NCBI GenBank assembly: GCA_963565915.1 | Contig: OY751487.1 | Coordinates: 1,426,001 to 1,490,000, forward strand | Source of the DNA: Entoloma clypeatum | Lineage: Eukaryota > Basidiomycota > Agaricomycetes > Agaricales > Entolomataceae | Reading direction: 5' to 3' | Length of the DNA: 64,000 nucleotides | Shown: piece after piece, positions 54,801 to 64,000 of the stretch | Layout: every line of letters starts with the position of its first letter | Numbering within the stretch: position 1 is the first letter of the stretch | Translations under genes and position numbers: made by a program | The notes under the pieces: model-generated | Database searches by the model: none | Told to the model about the DNA's origin: nothing | The model's input: the letters and a program-made list of their open reading frames with translations, nothing else

Positions 54801-55224
54801 CGTCAAGACTGATGTGAAAGGAAAGAAACCGTCCCTTGGAGTTGCTAAGCGCTCCAGAAGAAAAACCATATGCACAATCATGTCTGTCCCACTCAGGCAT
54901 GGTTCTTCTTATCAGATCCCCATCGACCTCACCGACGAGCCCGATTGTGTTGGCTATGAGATTGACACACACGGACGCGCTCATTCTCCGAGCGGACCTT
55001 GGCGTCGTCCTGCAGGATGGCCACACATTGACAAAGGACACCAGTGCGGCCTGTGCGGGGCTGAAGGGCACATTGAGTGTCAGTGCGCATTCTACTTGTG
55101 CGAGAAGTGTGAGAAGAAGGCACCCGGGCATTATACCTATCAGTGCCTTGGCTCTGGCTACGCAGACCTCGAGGGCGAGCCATACGAGTTTGACGACGAT
55201 GCCGTGCACAACATGGCAACCTGA
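54801..55224 (+). pseudogene. Gypsy C ORF3, second part with Cys/His motif
   Basis: It continues ORF3 in phase after the TCCAG duplication (SLSS then VKTDVKGKK). After a basic RSRRK stretch comes a segment rich in Cys and His: CGLCGAEGHIECQC, then CEKCEKKAPGHYTYQC. The first half fits a zinc-knuckle-like CX2CX4HX3C; the second could bind another metal. The protein ends with an acidic tail and TGA at 55222-55224, 41 nt before the 3' LTR. A nucleic-acid-binding or chaperone role is possible but unproven. Confidence 0.7.
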
Positions 55225-55251
55225 AAACATTGAAGCCGGTGACTTCAAGCA

Positions 55252-55265
55252 TAAACAGGGGGTAA
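55252..55265 (+). promoter_or_regulatory. Polypurine tract of Gypsy C
   Basis: AACAGGGGGTAA lies directly before the 3' LTR, as expected for the plus-strand primer. Confidence 0.65.
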
Positions 55266-55819
55266 TGTTACACTTTTTCACCCTCTTCCTATGTGCCTTC
55301 ACACGACCCCTCGACCCTTGATCCTTATCAGACCCCGTTTCACTTAACTCCGACGACCCTGGGACACGTGTCCCCCCTATCAGCGCTATGACTCACATCG
55401 ACTCGGACGATTCCCCTTTTAGATACATTTTCACTTGTTATCTCTGACTCACGGCCTTGAGGCCTTATCTCTGACTCCTATGCCACAGCCCCCTTGAAAC
55501 ATCTATCTAACCAGTGGCCTATTTAGCTCCTGCGCAGCACATACTTATTTATAGCCATAGGATAACGTATATAAGACCTGTAAACTTAGAGTAGAGGTCC
55601 TTAGCTTGACCTAGGCATACAACGCTTACTTGTCTATCCTTCGAACGCTCTCCAACTAAGTGCCTTGCGAGGACTTAGCTCTGCCAGACCCCGAACCGAG
55701 TCGTCCTTCTGAGGAACTCACTGATCTTGAACAAGTCGTCCTACTGAGGGACTTGTGTGGAAACAGTACGAACCCACGTGACTAGGACCTTGAACCGATT
55801 GTAGGCTATCGCCATAACA
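55266..55819 (+). repeat. Gypsy C 3' LTR
   Basis: 554 bp, the longer of the two LTRs; it keeps the 62 bp missing from the 5' LTR and the same AGCTTGACCT word. The duplication GTCAG follows at 55820-55824. Confidence 0.93.
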
Positions 55820-55824
55820 GTCAG

Positions 55825-56915
55825 TTTGCTGTCTTTGCCTAATTTACTGGAGAGGTCGGGTTTCGGAGCAGAAGCGGTAGTGGGAGCGGAGGGTTTGGTT
55901 GATGATGTTTGTGTGGTAGATTGATTCGGAGCGGATTGTTTCTTGTCGGACTTGGGAGTGGGTTTATTGGTTCTGGATTTCTCTCATTGACGTTCCCAGT
56001 AGCGAGTGTCAATAGTATGAGCCGCGGATCGTAGGTCTGGTAAAGACTTGATCTTGGGTTGTTGGGAGAGGATGTCCTTGATCCGATCCGGAAGTCCGAC
56101 ATAGTAGTGGTGTCGGAGGGAGTTTTCATCCCAGTCAGTCTTGGTGGCAAGACGTTGAAATTCAACGTTGTACTTCAATATCTTTTGATTTTCCTTCATC
56201 CGTAGGTTGTCCAACTGTTCTTCGGCCTCGCCCTGAGGGTCAATGGTACCAAACTCAGAGCGGAGAAGTCGGACGAACTCAGGGAAAGAACCCCGCCAAT
56301 TGGGTTCATTATCGTCAAGAATGAAGGGTTCAAAAAATTCGATGCTGTGCCTCGGAAATAAGACATGGCAAAGTTGACTTTGGAATGTTCTGAGTCGAAG
56401 TTGTCGTTGTCGGAGAAGTAAAGTTTGCACTGTAAAATGATTGCGGAGAGTTTGCGTGGATCGGATCCGTCGAAGGTATCCGGTTCGTTGGCATACGACT
56501 TTTTCTTCTTTGTGTCACAACATTTCAATTCTTTGGTCATGAGCAGAATGGCTTCAGCTAGGTTGGGTTCCTGATCTGCATTGGAATCGGAGTCGTCCAA
56601 ATCTCCATGTAAACTACCGTCGGAAGGAGGAGGAGATCCTCCTGGAGGTCCGCCGAATAAGCCAGAATTTAGAGGTGCGGAGGGTTCCGTTGGTGGGTTT
56701 GGAGGACTGGCGGGAAGTGGTGGGAGCTGATCAGAAGAAGGCAGAGGAACGGATGGTCTGGGGGTAGGAGCGGATGATGATGCTGTGGCTCCTCGAGGGG
56801 TAATGGTTACATTGCGTGTTTCTCAAAGAAAAGCAGAGCGTGGTGTGGATGATAAATGTTCTGCTGCTGCACAAGCAGTCCTAGTTATTCGAACTGTATT
56901 ATGGGTTTGAGACAT
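55825..56915 (-). pseudogene. gag: Gypsy B' Gag, main part
   Basis: It starts at ATG 56915 on the minus strand (MSQTHNTVRITRTAC). It keeps CGA where B1 has TGA (in the TPRGA segment) but has its own TGA in the FL-GTR segment (near 56825), a frameshift near 56340 in the capsid region, and a TGA near 55988. Compared with B1, several residues differ over the capsid region, so this part diverged more than pol. It continues at 43065 after Gypsy C. Confidence 0.8.
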
Positions 56916-56966
56916 GTGGGTAGAGGTTGTTGGGTAAATCAAAGAATGGTGGTAGTTCAAATATAC

Positions 56967-57544
56967 TGTCATGTAGCGTTTTCTCAATGTCGGAAAACGT
57001 CGGACGAGTCAGAGCGGAGTAGCGGAGGAGTGGATGCGATAAGTGCAACGTTGGCAGAAAGGACCTGGCTTCAACTTGTGCGTTGCGCCCCACTCTTTGA
57101 TGTGGTCCTCAATTTCGGATTGGCGGATCTCGGATGAGTGGATGAGCGGATGAGCGGAGGTGATGGAGAGAATGCTCAAAGGCAAGTAGAGACGGATGTG
57201 AATGAGGTGATGGAGAAAATGCTCAAAGGCAAGTAGAGACGGATGCGAATGAGGTGTAATGTATGATATTTGAACTGAGGTTCTACGACAGGTTTGTACA
57301 CTATTTATAGTAGACTAGAATGATCAGCATTACTATAAGTGATGTGCAGATATCGGAGTTGACCATCGGAACATTCGGAGTACGGAGAGTAGCAAATGAA
57401 AAGTGAACAACATATGTCTACTTGTAAGTATGGTTGAGATGTTACATAGTAGAAGTATAATCAAATATAAATAGAATGTCGTCGGAGCAGATGTCGGATC
57501 GGATGAATCGTCGGAGTTGTCGGATAAGTCGTATGGTTATGACA
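56967..57544 (-). repeat. Gypsy B' 5' LTR
   Basis: 578 bp from TGTCATAACC (57544) to CATGACA (56967). It is longer than the B1 LTR because a stretch of about 45 nt with GCTCAAAGGCAAGTAGAGACGG is duplicated in tandem (about 57165-57250). The primer site (56954-56964) and its LTR partner (57266-57276) are intact. Confidence 0.88.
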
Positions 57545-58767
57545 TCAAATAAACAATTTGTTCAGCATGTTCCTGCTATGTAAGCTGGGATCAAACTCAG
57601 TTCTCATAAAGGATAAACAAGTGGTTTGATTTTTGAATGGGATCTCCATTTGAGAGAACAAGACCCCAAAGAGTGGAGTGTGGAAGGTGGGAGACATGAT
57701 TCAGTCCCGAAAACATGTTTGGAACACAATGATTGTAATGGGCATGCTATCCTGAAGTGCATTTCAGACAAAATCTTATCTCCTGTCTTCCACACTCCAC
57801 ATATCTCTTTGGGGTCTTTTGTTATGGGTATATATGCATCTGAGACAGCCCCTACAAGTCTCTATATATTTATCTACCATGAGATACTAATGCTATGTGT
57901 GAAATATGTATTTTTGATGTACATATCATCTTCTACACTTTCCTACCTGATCTACTCATTGCAAACCTTGTACTACCGACGCTTGGAGACCTATTTATAC
58001 CATAGAATACACCTACATAGGTGCCCTGACCAATTTTGGGGCATAAGATAATGATATGTACCCAAGGTGAGTACATACATTTTCGCTCTTTTCACCATGT
58101 TATACCCTTGCTGGGGTGCCCATATACCTTCCCCTATACACCTATATACTCTATAACTAACACACATGTAACACCTTGGCTGGGGAGGCCAGTATCTCAA
58201 GAAGAGGTATGTGCTCCTCCTCATTCCCCAGTCCCTGACCGCTTTTTTAGCTCATTCACTCATCTCTGCCCAAGGGGGTTGGTTGGAAATTAGTCATAGT
58301 ATATCATACTATGTATTAGAGTAGGTATACATGTATATAGATGATAGTATAGATATGTAGGTGAGGGGAGTGGGGTGGTGTTGATGTTACATGTATGTAG
58401 AGATGTATTATAGACTACCTATGCCATTACCTAGTGTGTATATACTCACACAATGGTGGGGGGTGAAGTCCGAGGCATAGGAGGGCAGGGGGAGGTGGAG
58501 GGAAGGTGTGAGGATGAGGGGAGGTGGCAGGGAGGGGCGTGAGAGTCCACCGAGACATTGTTCAGTGTGTCGCGGAGGCTGTGAGAGACAGTGGGAACGG
58601 GTCCTAGGCATCGTTGATGGGGATTGATTGATGGGCAGGGTTTCTCCGAGGTGATGCTCAGTAAAAAGGCCGGGTACGCAGAATTTGGGCAAAATGCAGG
58701 TGAGAAGGTTTTGATGCATGTAAATTTTCGAAAAACAGCAGAATCCGCACGGATCTGCACTCACGTG
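57545..58767. other. Anonymous DNA, no gene seen
   Basis: Between Gypsy B' and Copia D2 lie 1.2 kb with no gene-like frame. It is TA-rich with TATATA and ACATGTA words (57880-58400), then a G-rich tract (58450-58620) whose complement gives a low-complexity Pro/Ser/His frame. It could be the continuation of the site where B inserted, but I cannot connect it to element E. Confidence 0.4.
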
Positions 58768-58843
58768 ACAATTTACCTGGAATTTGCCCACTGTCATGAG
58801 GACATGCATTGATGACAACAGTGGGCAAATTGCAGGTAATTGT
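58768..58843. repeat. Imperfect inverted repeat (hairpin)
   Basis: The arms are 58768-58794 (ACAATTTACC, then AATTTGCCCACTGT) and 58818-58843 (ACAGTGGGCAAATT, then GGTAATTGT), separated by a 23-nt loop. Only two differences occur in the paired arms. Copia D2 inserted at the outer edge of the right arm. Confidence 0.6.
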
Positions 58844-59152
58844 TGTTGAAGTTCCACCTGGGCGCTAGCCACAGATGTACTGAGCAACACAGCTACAGTG
58901 GAAGTACTCTACTCTACCGTTCTAGTCACTTACTTGGTTGGGAAGGGTGAGGCTGGTGAGAGCGGTTGAGGCTGGTAAGAGCGATGGAGCTGGTTAAGAG
59001 TCAAGAGACAACTTGTTGATATTGACAGTTTCCTGGTCTTATATACCGTACTACTGTTTGTACCAACCAAATAAGTATGTAATCGAAGATGTGTAAAGGT
59101 CACATGATGTAATCTAATCTAATCTAATCTACGTGATGGAAAAGTTTCAACA
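58844..59152 (-). repeat. Copia D2 3' LTR
   Basis: 309 bp on the minus strand, preceded by the polypurine run ATGGGGGGG. It carries the ACGGTAGA insertion and the CATCATGTGACC site, as does the D1 3' LTR. Confidence 0.93.
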
Positions 59153-59227
59153 CCCCCCCATATTTAGTACATACTTCTAAATACATCTTACTTTTTCCCA
59201 CATATATATATAGGTACTCTGTTTCGC

Positions 59228-62200
59228 CTAGTTTTTTATCAATCCAAAGTACGGGATAAACTTGTTGAAGAGGATTTTCCCCAGATTCTTAGTTAAAAGG
59301 TCTGCAGGGTTGTTCACTCCTTCAATGAATTCGACTGTAATTATCCCTTCGGAGACTTTTTCTCTGACAAAGTGGAATCACATGTCAATGTGCTTGGATC
59401 ACTTCTCAGTTACAGGGTTGGATGCGATAAAGACGGAGCCGTTGTTATCTCCGTAGATCGGTACTGATCCGATCTGCATTCCAAGCTCGGCAAGCATGCT
59501 TCTAAGCCATGTCACTGCGCGACTGCAATCTGATAGCGCCATGTATTCTGCTTCCGTGGAAGAGAGGGCAATGGTTTTTTGCGCCGATGAAACCCAGGTT
59601 ACTGCTCCAGATGCCAGCGATACGAAGTAACCAGTGGTGGACTTCCTGGTGTTTTCGTCTGACGCCCAATCGGAGTCTGTGAATGCGTAGATTCCTTTCC
59701 CAGAATCACCATCGTACATGATCACGTAATTTTTTGTTGCCCTCAAATACCTGCAAATGTCCCTAGCCACTTCTAAATGGCGTTTGGTAGGGTTTGCGGA
59801 GAATTGGGACATTTTGATCACGGCGAAACAAATGTCAGGTCTTGTCCCGATCATTCAGTACAATAATGATCCAATGACAGATTGGTACTTTTGCAACAAG
59901 GCGCGCTTTCAAACGCCCGTCGGATTTTTCGTTGTAAACCCATTTGTTCCTTAGAGCTTTCCTCCCTGTAGGTAGGGGTACTAACTCCGTGATCACCCCG
60001 CGGCTTTTGAGCATGTCTAGCTCTTTTCGTTCTGCCGCATACCAATCTTCTTTGTTCGGAAGAGAGTATATGTCTTTGTGTGACATTTCGATGATGCCTA
60101 CTTGGATGGAGATCGCCTCCATCAGGAGATCATTCATCCATGCCGATTGACTGCCTAATCTGCGTCTCCGATCCATTTTTTCAAGATCAGAAGCAGGGGT
60201 GTCTTTCCCATAGATGCTATCTGGCATTCTGTGAACTCGTCGTTCCCTGATCGGTCGATCTGGTACTTGTTCGGGTTCCGGAGTGGGTACTTGCAGTTCA
60301 TCGTCGGGCTCGCCAGACGGCAAGTCATCATCTGATTCAGGGTGATCCTGTTCAGTGGGAACAGGGTCGTGAGGTTTTTCATAATGACTGTCATTGTCAT
60401 CGTTTCCGGGGATGAGGTCCTCAAACTCATCAGCCGGTTCTGGGTTTTCCATTTCTGGATGGTTTTCTGGCAAAGGGTCGATGTGGCATCTAGGGTACTT
60501 GCTTTCATCAAAGATAGCTTTCCCACCCATGAAAATTGTATTAGTCTCAGGATCCATGAAACGGTATCCTTTGACCCCTGGCTTTGATCCGAGATAAATC
60601 ATCAATTGAGATCTAGACTCCAGGGAATTCCTACGTTTTTCTTTGGGGATATACACATATGCCTGACATCCGAAGACTCTGATGCTTGACATATCGGGGA
60701 TCTCATTGGTCACCCTGAAGTAAGGGGTATTCCATTCGAGACGCTGCATGGGGGTTCTGTTGTAGAGAAAAGCTGCATGTTCCAAACAGAATTCCCACCA
60801 CATAGGGGGTAAGCACGCGTCGAAGCGCAAGGCCTGAGATTTCTCCCACAGGGTTCGATTTATCCGTTCTGCTCGACCGTTCTGCTGGTGCTGATACGGG
60901 AGCGTGATGTCGATCAGAATTCCATGATCGGCAAGTACATCCTTGTATTCGTTAAATTCTCCACCTCCATCAACTCGCCATTTCTTAGGAGTGGCGGCGA
61001 ATTGATTCTGGATCATCGCAAGGAATTGTCGTAGTGCCATGACAGCATCCGACTTCTTCCTAAGCAGGACGACCCAGACGTGGGATGAAAAATCATCCAA
61101 AAACGTAAGGAAATATTTATATTTATGGTATGATGCCGTGGATATCTGTTTGAGATCGGAATGGATCAGATCAAAGGTTTTTGTTGCCCTTGTCATCGAA
61201 TTGGGATATGACTGATTCGGCATTTTCCCTTTGAGGCAACCTGTGCAACTTTCCTGTGATTTCTCACGTACTAGTGTCTCAGGTACCCCTTTGGTACTGG
61301 TGGGAATCTTTCGGAGTGCTTGATCATTTGGGTGACCAAGGCGCTTGTGCCATGTTTCAACAGTGATTTCGCTCGAGATCGCATGGATCGGGTCATAGCG
61401 TATTTCAGTGTCTAACCAGTAAATGGTCTGACCAAGGATGTGGGGCGAAAACTGGATTTTGCTCAGCCCTTTGGAGATGTTAATTTCTCCACAAGTCCCG
61501 TCTACTTTGTAACCATGGTTAAGGAAGACGCCTAGGGACAATAGGCATGTGTCCATGTCCGGGATGTAGAACACCGGTCTGAGAAGATGGGTTTTAACTT
61601 CCCCATTTAGGGTGTGCCCTACTGGAACGGCCCCAACTCCGAGAATTTCCAGTTTCTTCCCTTTAGCTGCAGTTTGGACGAATCGCTTAACCGTGAGAGG
61701 TCTATAGTATGCGAAGTCCTTAAACTCATAGGTGAAGTGTAATGAGGCGCCGGAGTCTAATATCCACTGCGCGCGTTCTTTTTCCTTACAGTGTGTACAA
61801 GAGGCAAAATGTTTAATATATTTTTTATGTAGATCACTGCTGAAGTGATCTACGCACTCTGTAGTGGTACTGGCTAATATATTATACGTCTGTTGAGAGG
61901 CATAATTAGCTTTCCGCATTTGGTAAGGTTCAAGAAAAGGTTTTGACGGACCGTCAAGTTCTATCTCGTAATCAAACTTGTCTGGCCCCATTCGCTCCTG
62001 GTCGATGTCCATCATCTTCAGTGATTGCTCTATCAACGGGGCTACGCGACGCTGTTTAGCCAGCCTTTCGTCAATGTCAGGGATGATGGTATCCAAGATA
62101 CGAAGGTTCGATCCAGAGGGTCGTGCGCCGATTTCTCGGGCAATCTTTCGCACCTTCTCGTTCTTTTTCCACGCTGACGGCTTTCCGGAAGGAAGCCCAG

Positions 62201-63308
62201 TGTACTGGGAAGGAGGCAGGTTCATGCGTTGCAGGAGTGACTGCATTCTTTCCAACTCAGGCTGCGCGGTACTCGTAGTTTTCCTGCGGCCCGTTACAGT
62301 GGTGAAGGCAGGGGCACATTGACGAGGAGGAAGGGGACAGGGAGCAGGATAATGAGGGGGTTGCTCAATGGCCGGTGCGATGAACTCGACCATCTCCTCG
62401 GCGGGGTCGGACTCATTGTCCACGTTGTTGGCGCGCTTCTTCTGGTTGCGCCAGCGTCCTTTTCCCTTCTTCTTTTCAGAAGCGGTACTTGGGTCGGTCG
62501 AGTTAGTCTGCTCATCAGTGTTGTTACGCGAGGTACTCGGCGCTGTTTGCTTTTCCCATTTGGGGTCTTGCCCCTTTCGCTTAGTCCCGGAGATTTTCCG
62601 GGCCTGCTCGTTGGACGCCCGAGTAGACCCTATCGCATACTTGTGCCGGTACTCTGAGACGATGCTGTCGGTGACGGCCTGCCATGTGAAGTCATCGGCA
62701 TCGTAGAGCTGGAAGAGGGTGGTGGAGAGGGATGACCAAGCGTCAGGAATGGCACTTGCCAGGATCATAGCCTGCATCAGGTCAGGCACTACGAATTTGG
62801 AGTCGCTGAGGCGAGCGAAGAGTGATCCTAGGTGCTCGATTTCTGGTACGGGGTCGCGACCTGACAGCTTGAAGGAGGCGGCGGCTTTGAAGTCGCCAAA
62901 TATGGTGGCAGGGGAGACCTTCGAATAGGAATCCTTCAGTGATGTCCAGGCCTCCTTTGAGGACTTGGCGTCCTTGATGTGCCTCCTGATCGCTTCGGAG
63001 ACTTTGAGGCGGATGGAACCCAGGGCCATGTCGTCATCCCTGATCCAGGTTTTCCTTTCTTTATGGAAGGCGGGCTGGTCGACGGTGGTGGTGATGACCG
63101 GAGGCTGGGTTGCAGATGTCGAGGTGGCGGAGGCAGGGGTGGAGACCATGACGGTAAAATCCGCGATGTCGGGGCGCTCGATGTCGCCGGACACAATGCG
63201 CCAGACTCCTTGATGGAGGAGGTACGACTTCATTTTCTCGGCCCAACTCTGGTAGTCGATGCCATCGAAGACGACGATGGAGTCGAGGGCGGAGCGAGAG
63301 GTAGACAT
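59228..63308 (-). pseudogene. gag-pol: Copia D2 Gag-Pol with internal RT deletion
   Basis: ATG 63308 begins a frame open for 1157 codons to 59835: gag (FDGIDYQSWAEKMKSYLLHQG), protease WILDSGASLHFT, integrase zinc HKRLGHP and CTGC, catalytic D (IHSDLK), D (VDGGGEF) and E (NGRAERINRT), a connection domain, and the first part of RT (LKARLVAK). There the sequence jumps (about 59888) over the 683 nt that lie between GCAAAAG and TACCAAT in D1, losing YVDD and shifting the frame. The RNase H part (59228-59854) is present but carries the three TGA codons also seen in D1. The intact gag-protease-integrase frame could still supply proteins to other copies. Confidence 0.92.
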
Positions 63309-63663
63309 TTTTAATGAATCTAAAAGGAGTTCTCCCAATCAGTGATGTTGTTTATGAATTTGATTTTTCAGAGAAAACAAATAAATGATTCCTCATAACA
63401 TATTCCCTTTAGGAATAGCGGTTGTGGGAAAAACCCTTTTTGTCAGAAGTGTGTGAGGTACGATCAACGTTTCCACATGACGTGTACTAAGTCAATCCCC
63501 TTAGAGATGCTTCATGACAGGTACTTGTTGTAATGACGTTCCCAGGTTCATGTGTGAAGAAGTAAGACTCAGAACCTAGATCTTTTGATCGGTTCTTTGC
63601 CAACCAGGGTAGAGTGGGCAGGTACTCGCTGTTGCCAGCGTTCCCAAGTCCCTCTGCTATCCG

Positions 63664-63675
63664 GGGCCCATAACC
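63664..63675 (-). promoter_or_regulatory. Primer-binding site of Copia D2
   Basis: On the minus strand GGTTATGGGCCC follows the 5' LTR, identical to D1 and complementary, with one G:U, to the anticodon stem-loop of initiator Met tRNA. Confidence 0.6.
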
Positions 63676-63975
63676 TGTTGAAGTTCCACCTGGGCGCTAG
63701 CCACAGATGTACTGAGCAACACAGCTACAGTGGAAGTACTCTACTCTAGTCACTTACTTGGTTGGGAAGGGTGAGGCTGGTGAGAGCGGTTGAGGCTGGT
63801 AAGAGCGATGGAGCTGGTTAAGAGTCAAGAGACAACTTGTTGATATTGACAGTTCCTGGTCTTATATACCGTACTACTGTTTGTACCAACCAAATAAGTA
63901 TGTAATCGAAGATGTGTAAAGGTCACGTGATGTAATCTAATCTAATCTAATCTACGTGATGGAAAAGTTTCAACA
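63676..63975 (-). repeat. Copia D2 5' LTR
   Basis: 300 bp. It lacks ACGGTAGA and has CATCACGTGACC, like the D1 5' LTR and unlike its own 3' LTR. The duplication ATTGT follows at 63976-63980. Confidence 0.93.
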
Positions 63976-64000
63976 ATTGTCATGTAAATTTTCGAAAAAG

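Larger units (their letters stand above)
43066..55819 (+). mobile_element. Gypsy C: inactivated chromodomain Ty3/Gypsy with extra 3' ORF, split by Copia D1
   Basis: The LTRs begin TGTTACAC and end TAACA, with GTCAG duplicated at 43061-43065 and 55820-55824. The order is 5' LTR, self-complementary primer site, gag, pol with chromodomain, ORF3 with a Cys/His motif, polypurine tract, 3' LTR. Copia D1 (48987-54795) lies in ORF3. Damage is mostly CpG decay: TGA stops, loss of an RT and an integrase catalytic Asp, plus three frameshifts. Without D1 the element is about 6.9 kb. Confidence 0.93.
31366..57544 (-). mobile_element. Gypsy B': minus-strand copy split by a LINE and by Gypsy C
   Basis: The pieces are 31366-35892 (3' LTR, antisense gene, most of pol), 42654-43065 (start of pol and end of gag), and 55825-57544 (gag and 5' LTR). 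The LINE separates the first two with an 11-bp duplication; Gypsy C separates the last two with GTCAG. Removing the inserts gives one continuous element in B order. Pol of the first piece is almost identical to B1, while the gag piece differs from B1 by several per cent. Confidence 0.9.
58844..63975 (-). mobile_element. Copia D2: Ty1/Copia copy with RT deletion, minus strand
   Basis: LTRs of 309 bp (3', left) and 300 bp (5', right), with ATTGT duplicated at 58839-58843 and 63976-63980. Gag, protease and integrase are open in one frame, but 683 nt of RT are missing. It belongs to the same family as D1, in the opposite orientation. Confidence 0.95.

Noticed and set aside
48496..55224. Gypsy C ORF3 as an env-like gene
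   Set aside because: Position fits, but there is no signal peptide, membrane segment or fusion-type region; the Cys/His motif suggests a soluble protein.
54790..55302. 170-codon minus-strand ORF under Gypsy C ORF3
   Set aside because: Shadow of ORF3; the plus frame has the Cys/His motif and joins across the insertion.

Overview
The window reads as transposon-filled, gene-poor DNA from a filamentous fungus, most likely a mushroom-forming basidiomycete (Agaricomycetes). The reasons are several chromodomain Ty3/Gypsy families, Ty1/Copia elements, a hAT transposase with many 45-60 nt introns, a Tad-like LINE ORF1 with zinc knuckles, and decay dominated by CGA-to-TGA (CpG) changes. I see no convincing single-copy host gene, tRNA, rRNA or CRISPR array. 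One 200-N assembly gap lies at 31166-31365.

Layout. 1-7505: anonymous DNA, a foldback-like element with inverted minisatellite arms built on a GGCCATTGGGCA core, and two hAT-type MITEs with perfect 8-bp target duplications. 7506-18420: a decayed Gypsy copy (A1, minus strand) split by a young, apparently intact copy of the same family (A2, 11753-18327; 367-bp LTRs that read identical; duplication ATTCT). 18421-19341: a broken Tc1-like transposase. 19575-20262: a degraded coding remnant. About 20859-24371: a gag-only Copia-like element (E). 24372-57544: two Gypsy-B copies facing each other tail to tail across the gap. B1 (plus) is uninterrupted. The minus copy, B', was split twice: by a LINE carrying only ORF1 (35893-42642), itself split by a hAT transposon (36471-40947), and by Gypsy C (43066-55819), itself split by Copia D1 (48987-54795). 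58844-63975: a second Copia copy, D2, on the minus strand. Target duplications close most of these junctions, so the relative order of insertion can be read directly.

Shared logic. Each Gypsy family (A, B, C) has a TATA box in its LTR, then 33-35 nt downstream a 10-11 nt word that is the reverse complement of the word starting 2 nt after the 5' LTR. This is the layout expected for Tf1/sushi-type self-priming. In all three, the leader from the predicted RNA start to gag is free of ATG, or has only ATGs explicable by CpG decay. Each family also carries an extra coding region beyond pol: a small helical sense ORF in A, a sense ORF with a Cys/His motif in C (rejoined in frame when the Copia insert is ignored), and an apparently spliced gene on the antisense strand between pol and the 3' LTR in B. 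These accessory regions and the ATG-free leader frame of A2 are the best candidates for undescribed biology. The autonomous-looking elements are A2 and perhaps the hAT; the rest are inactivated.
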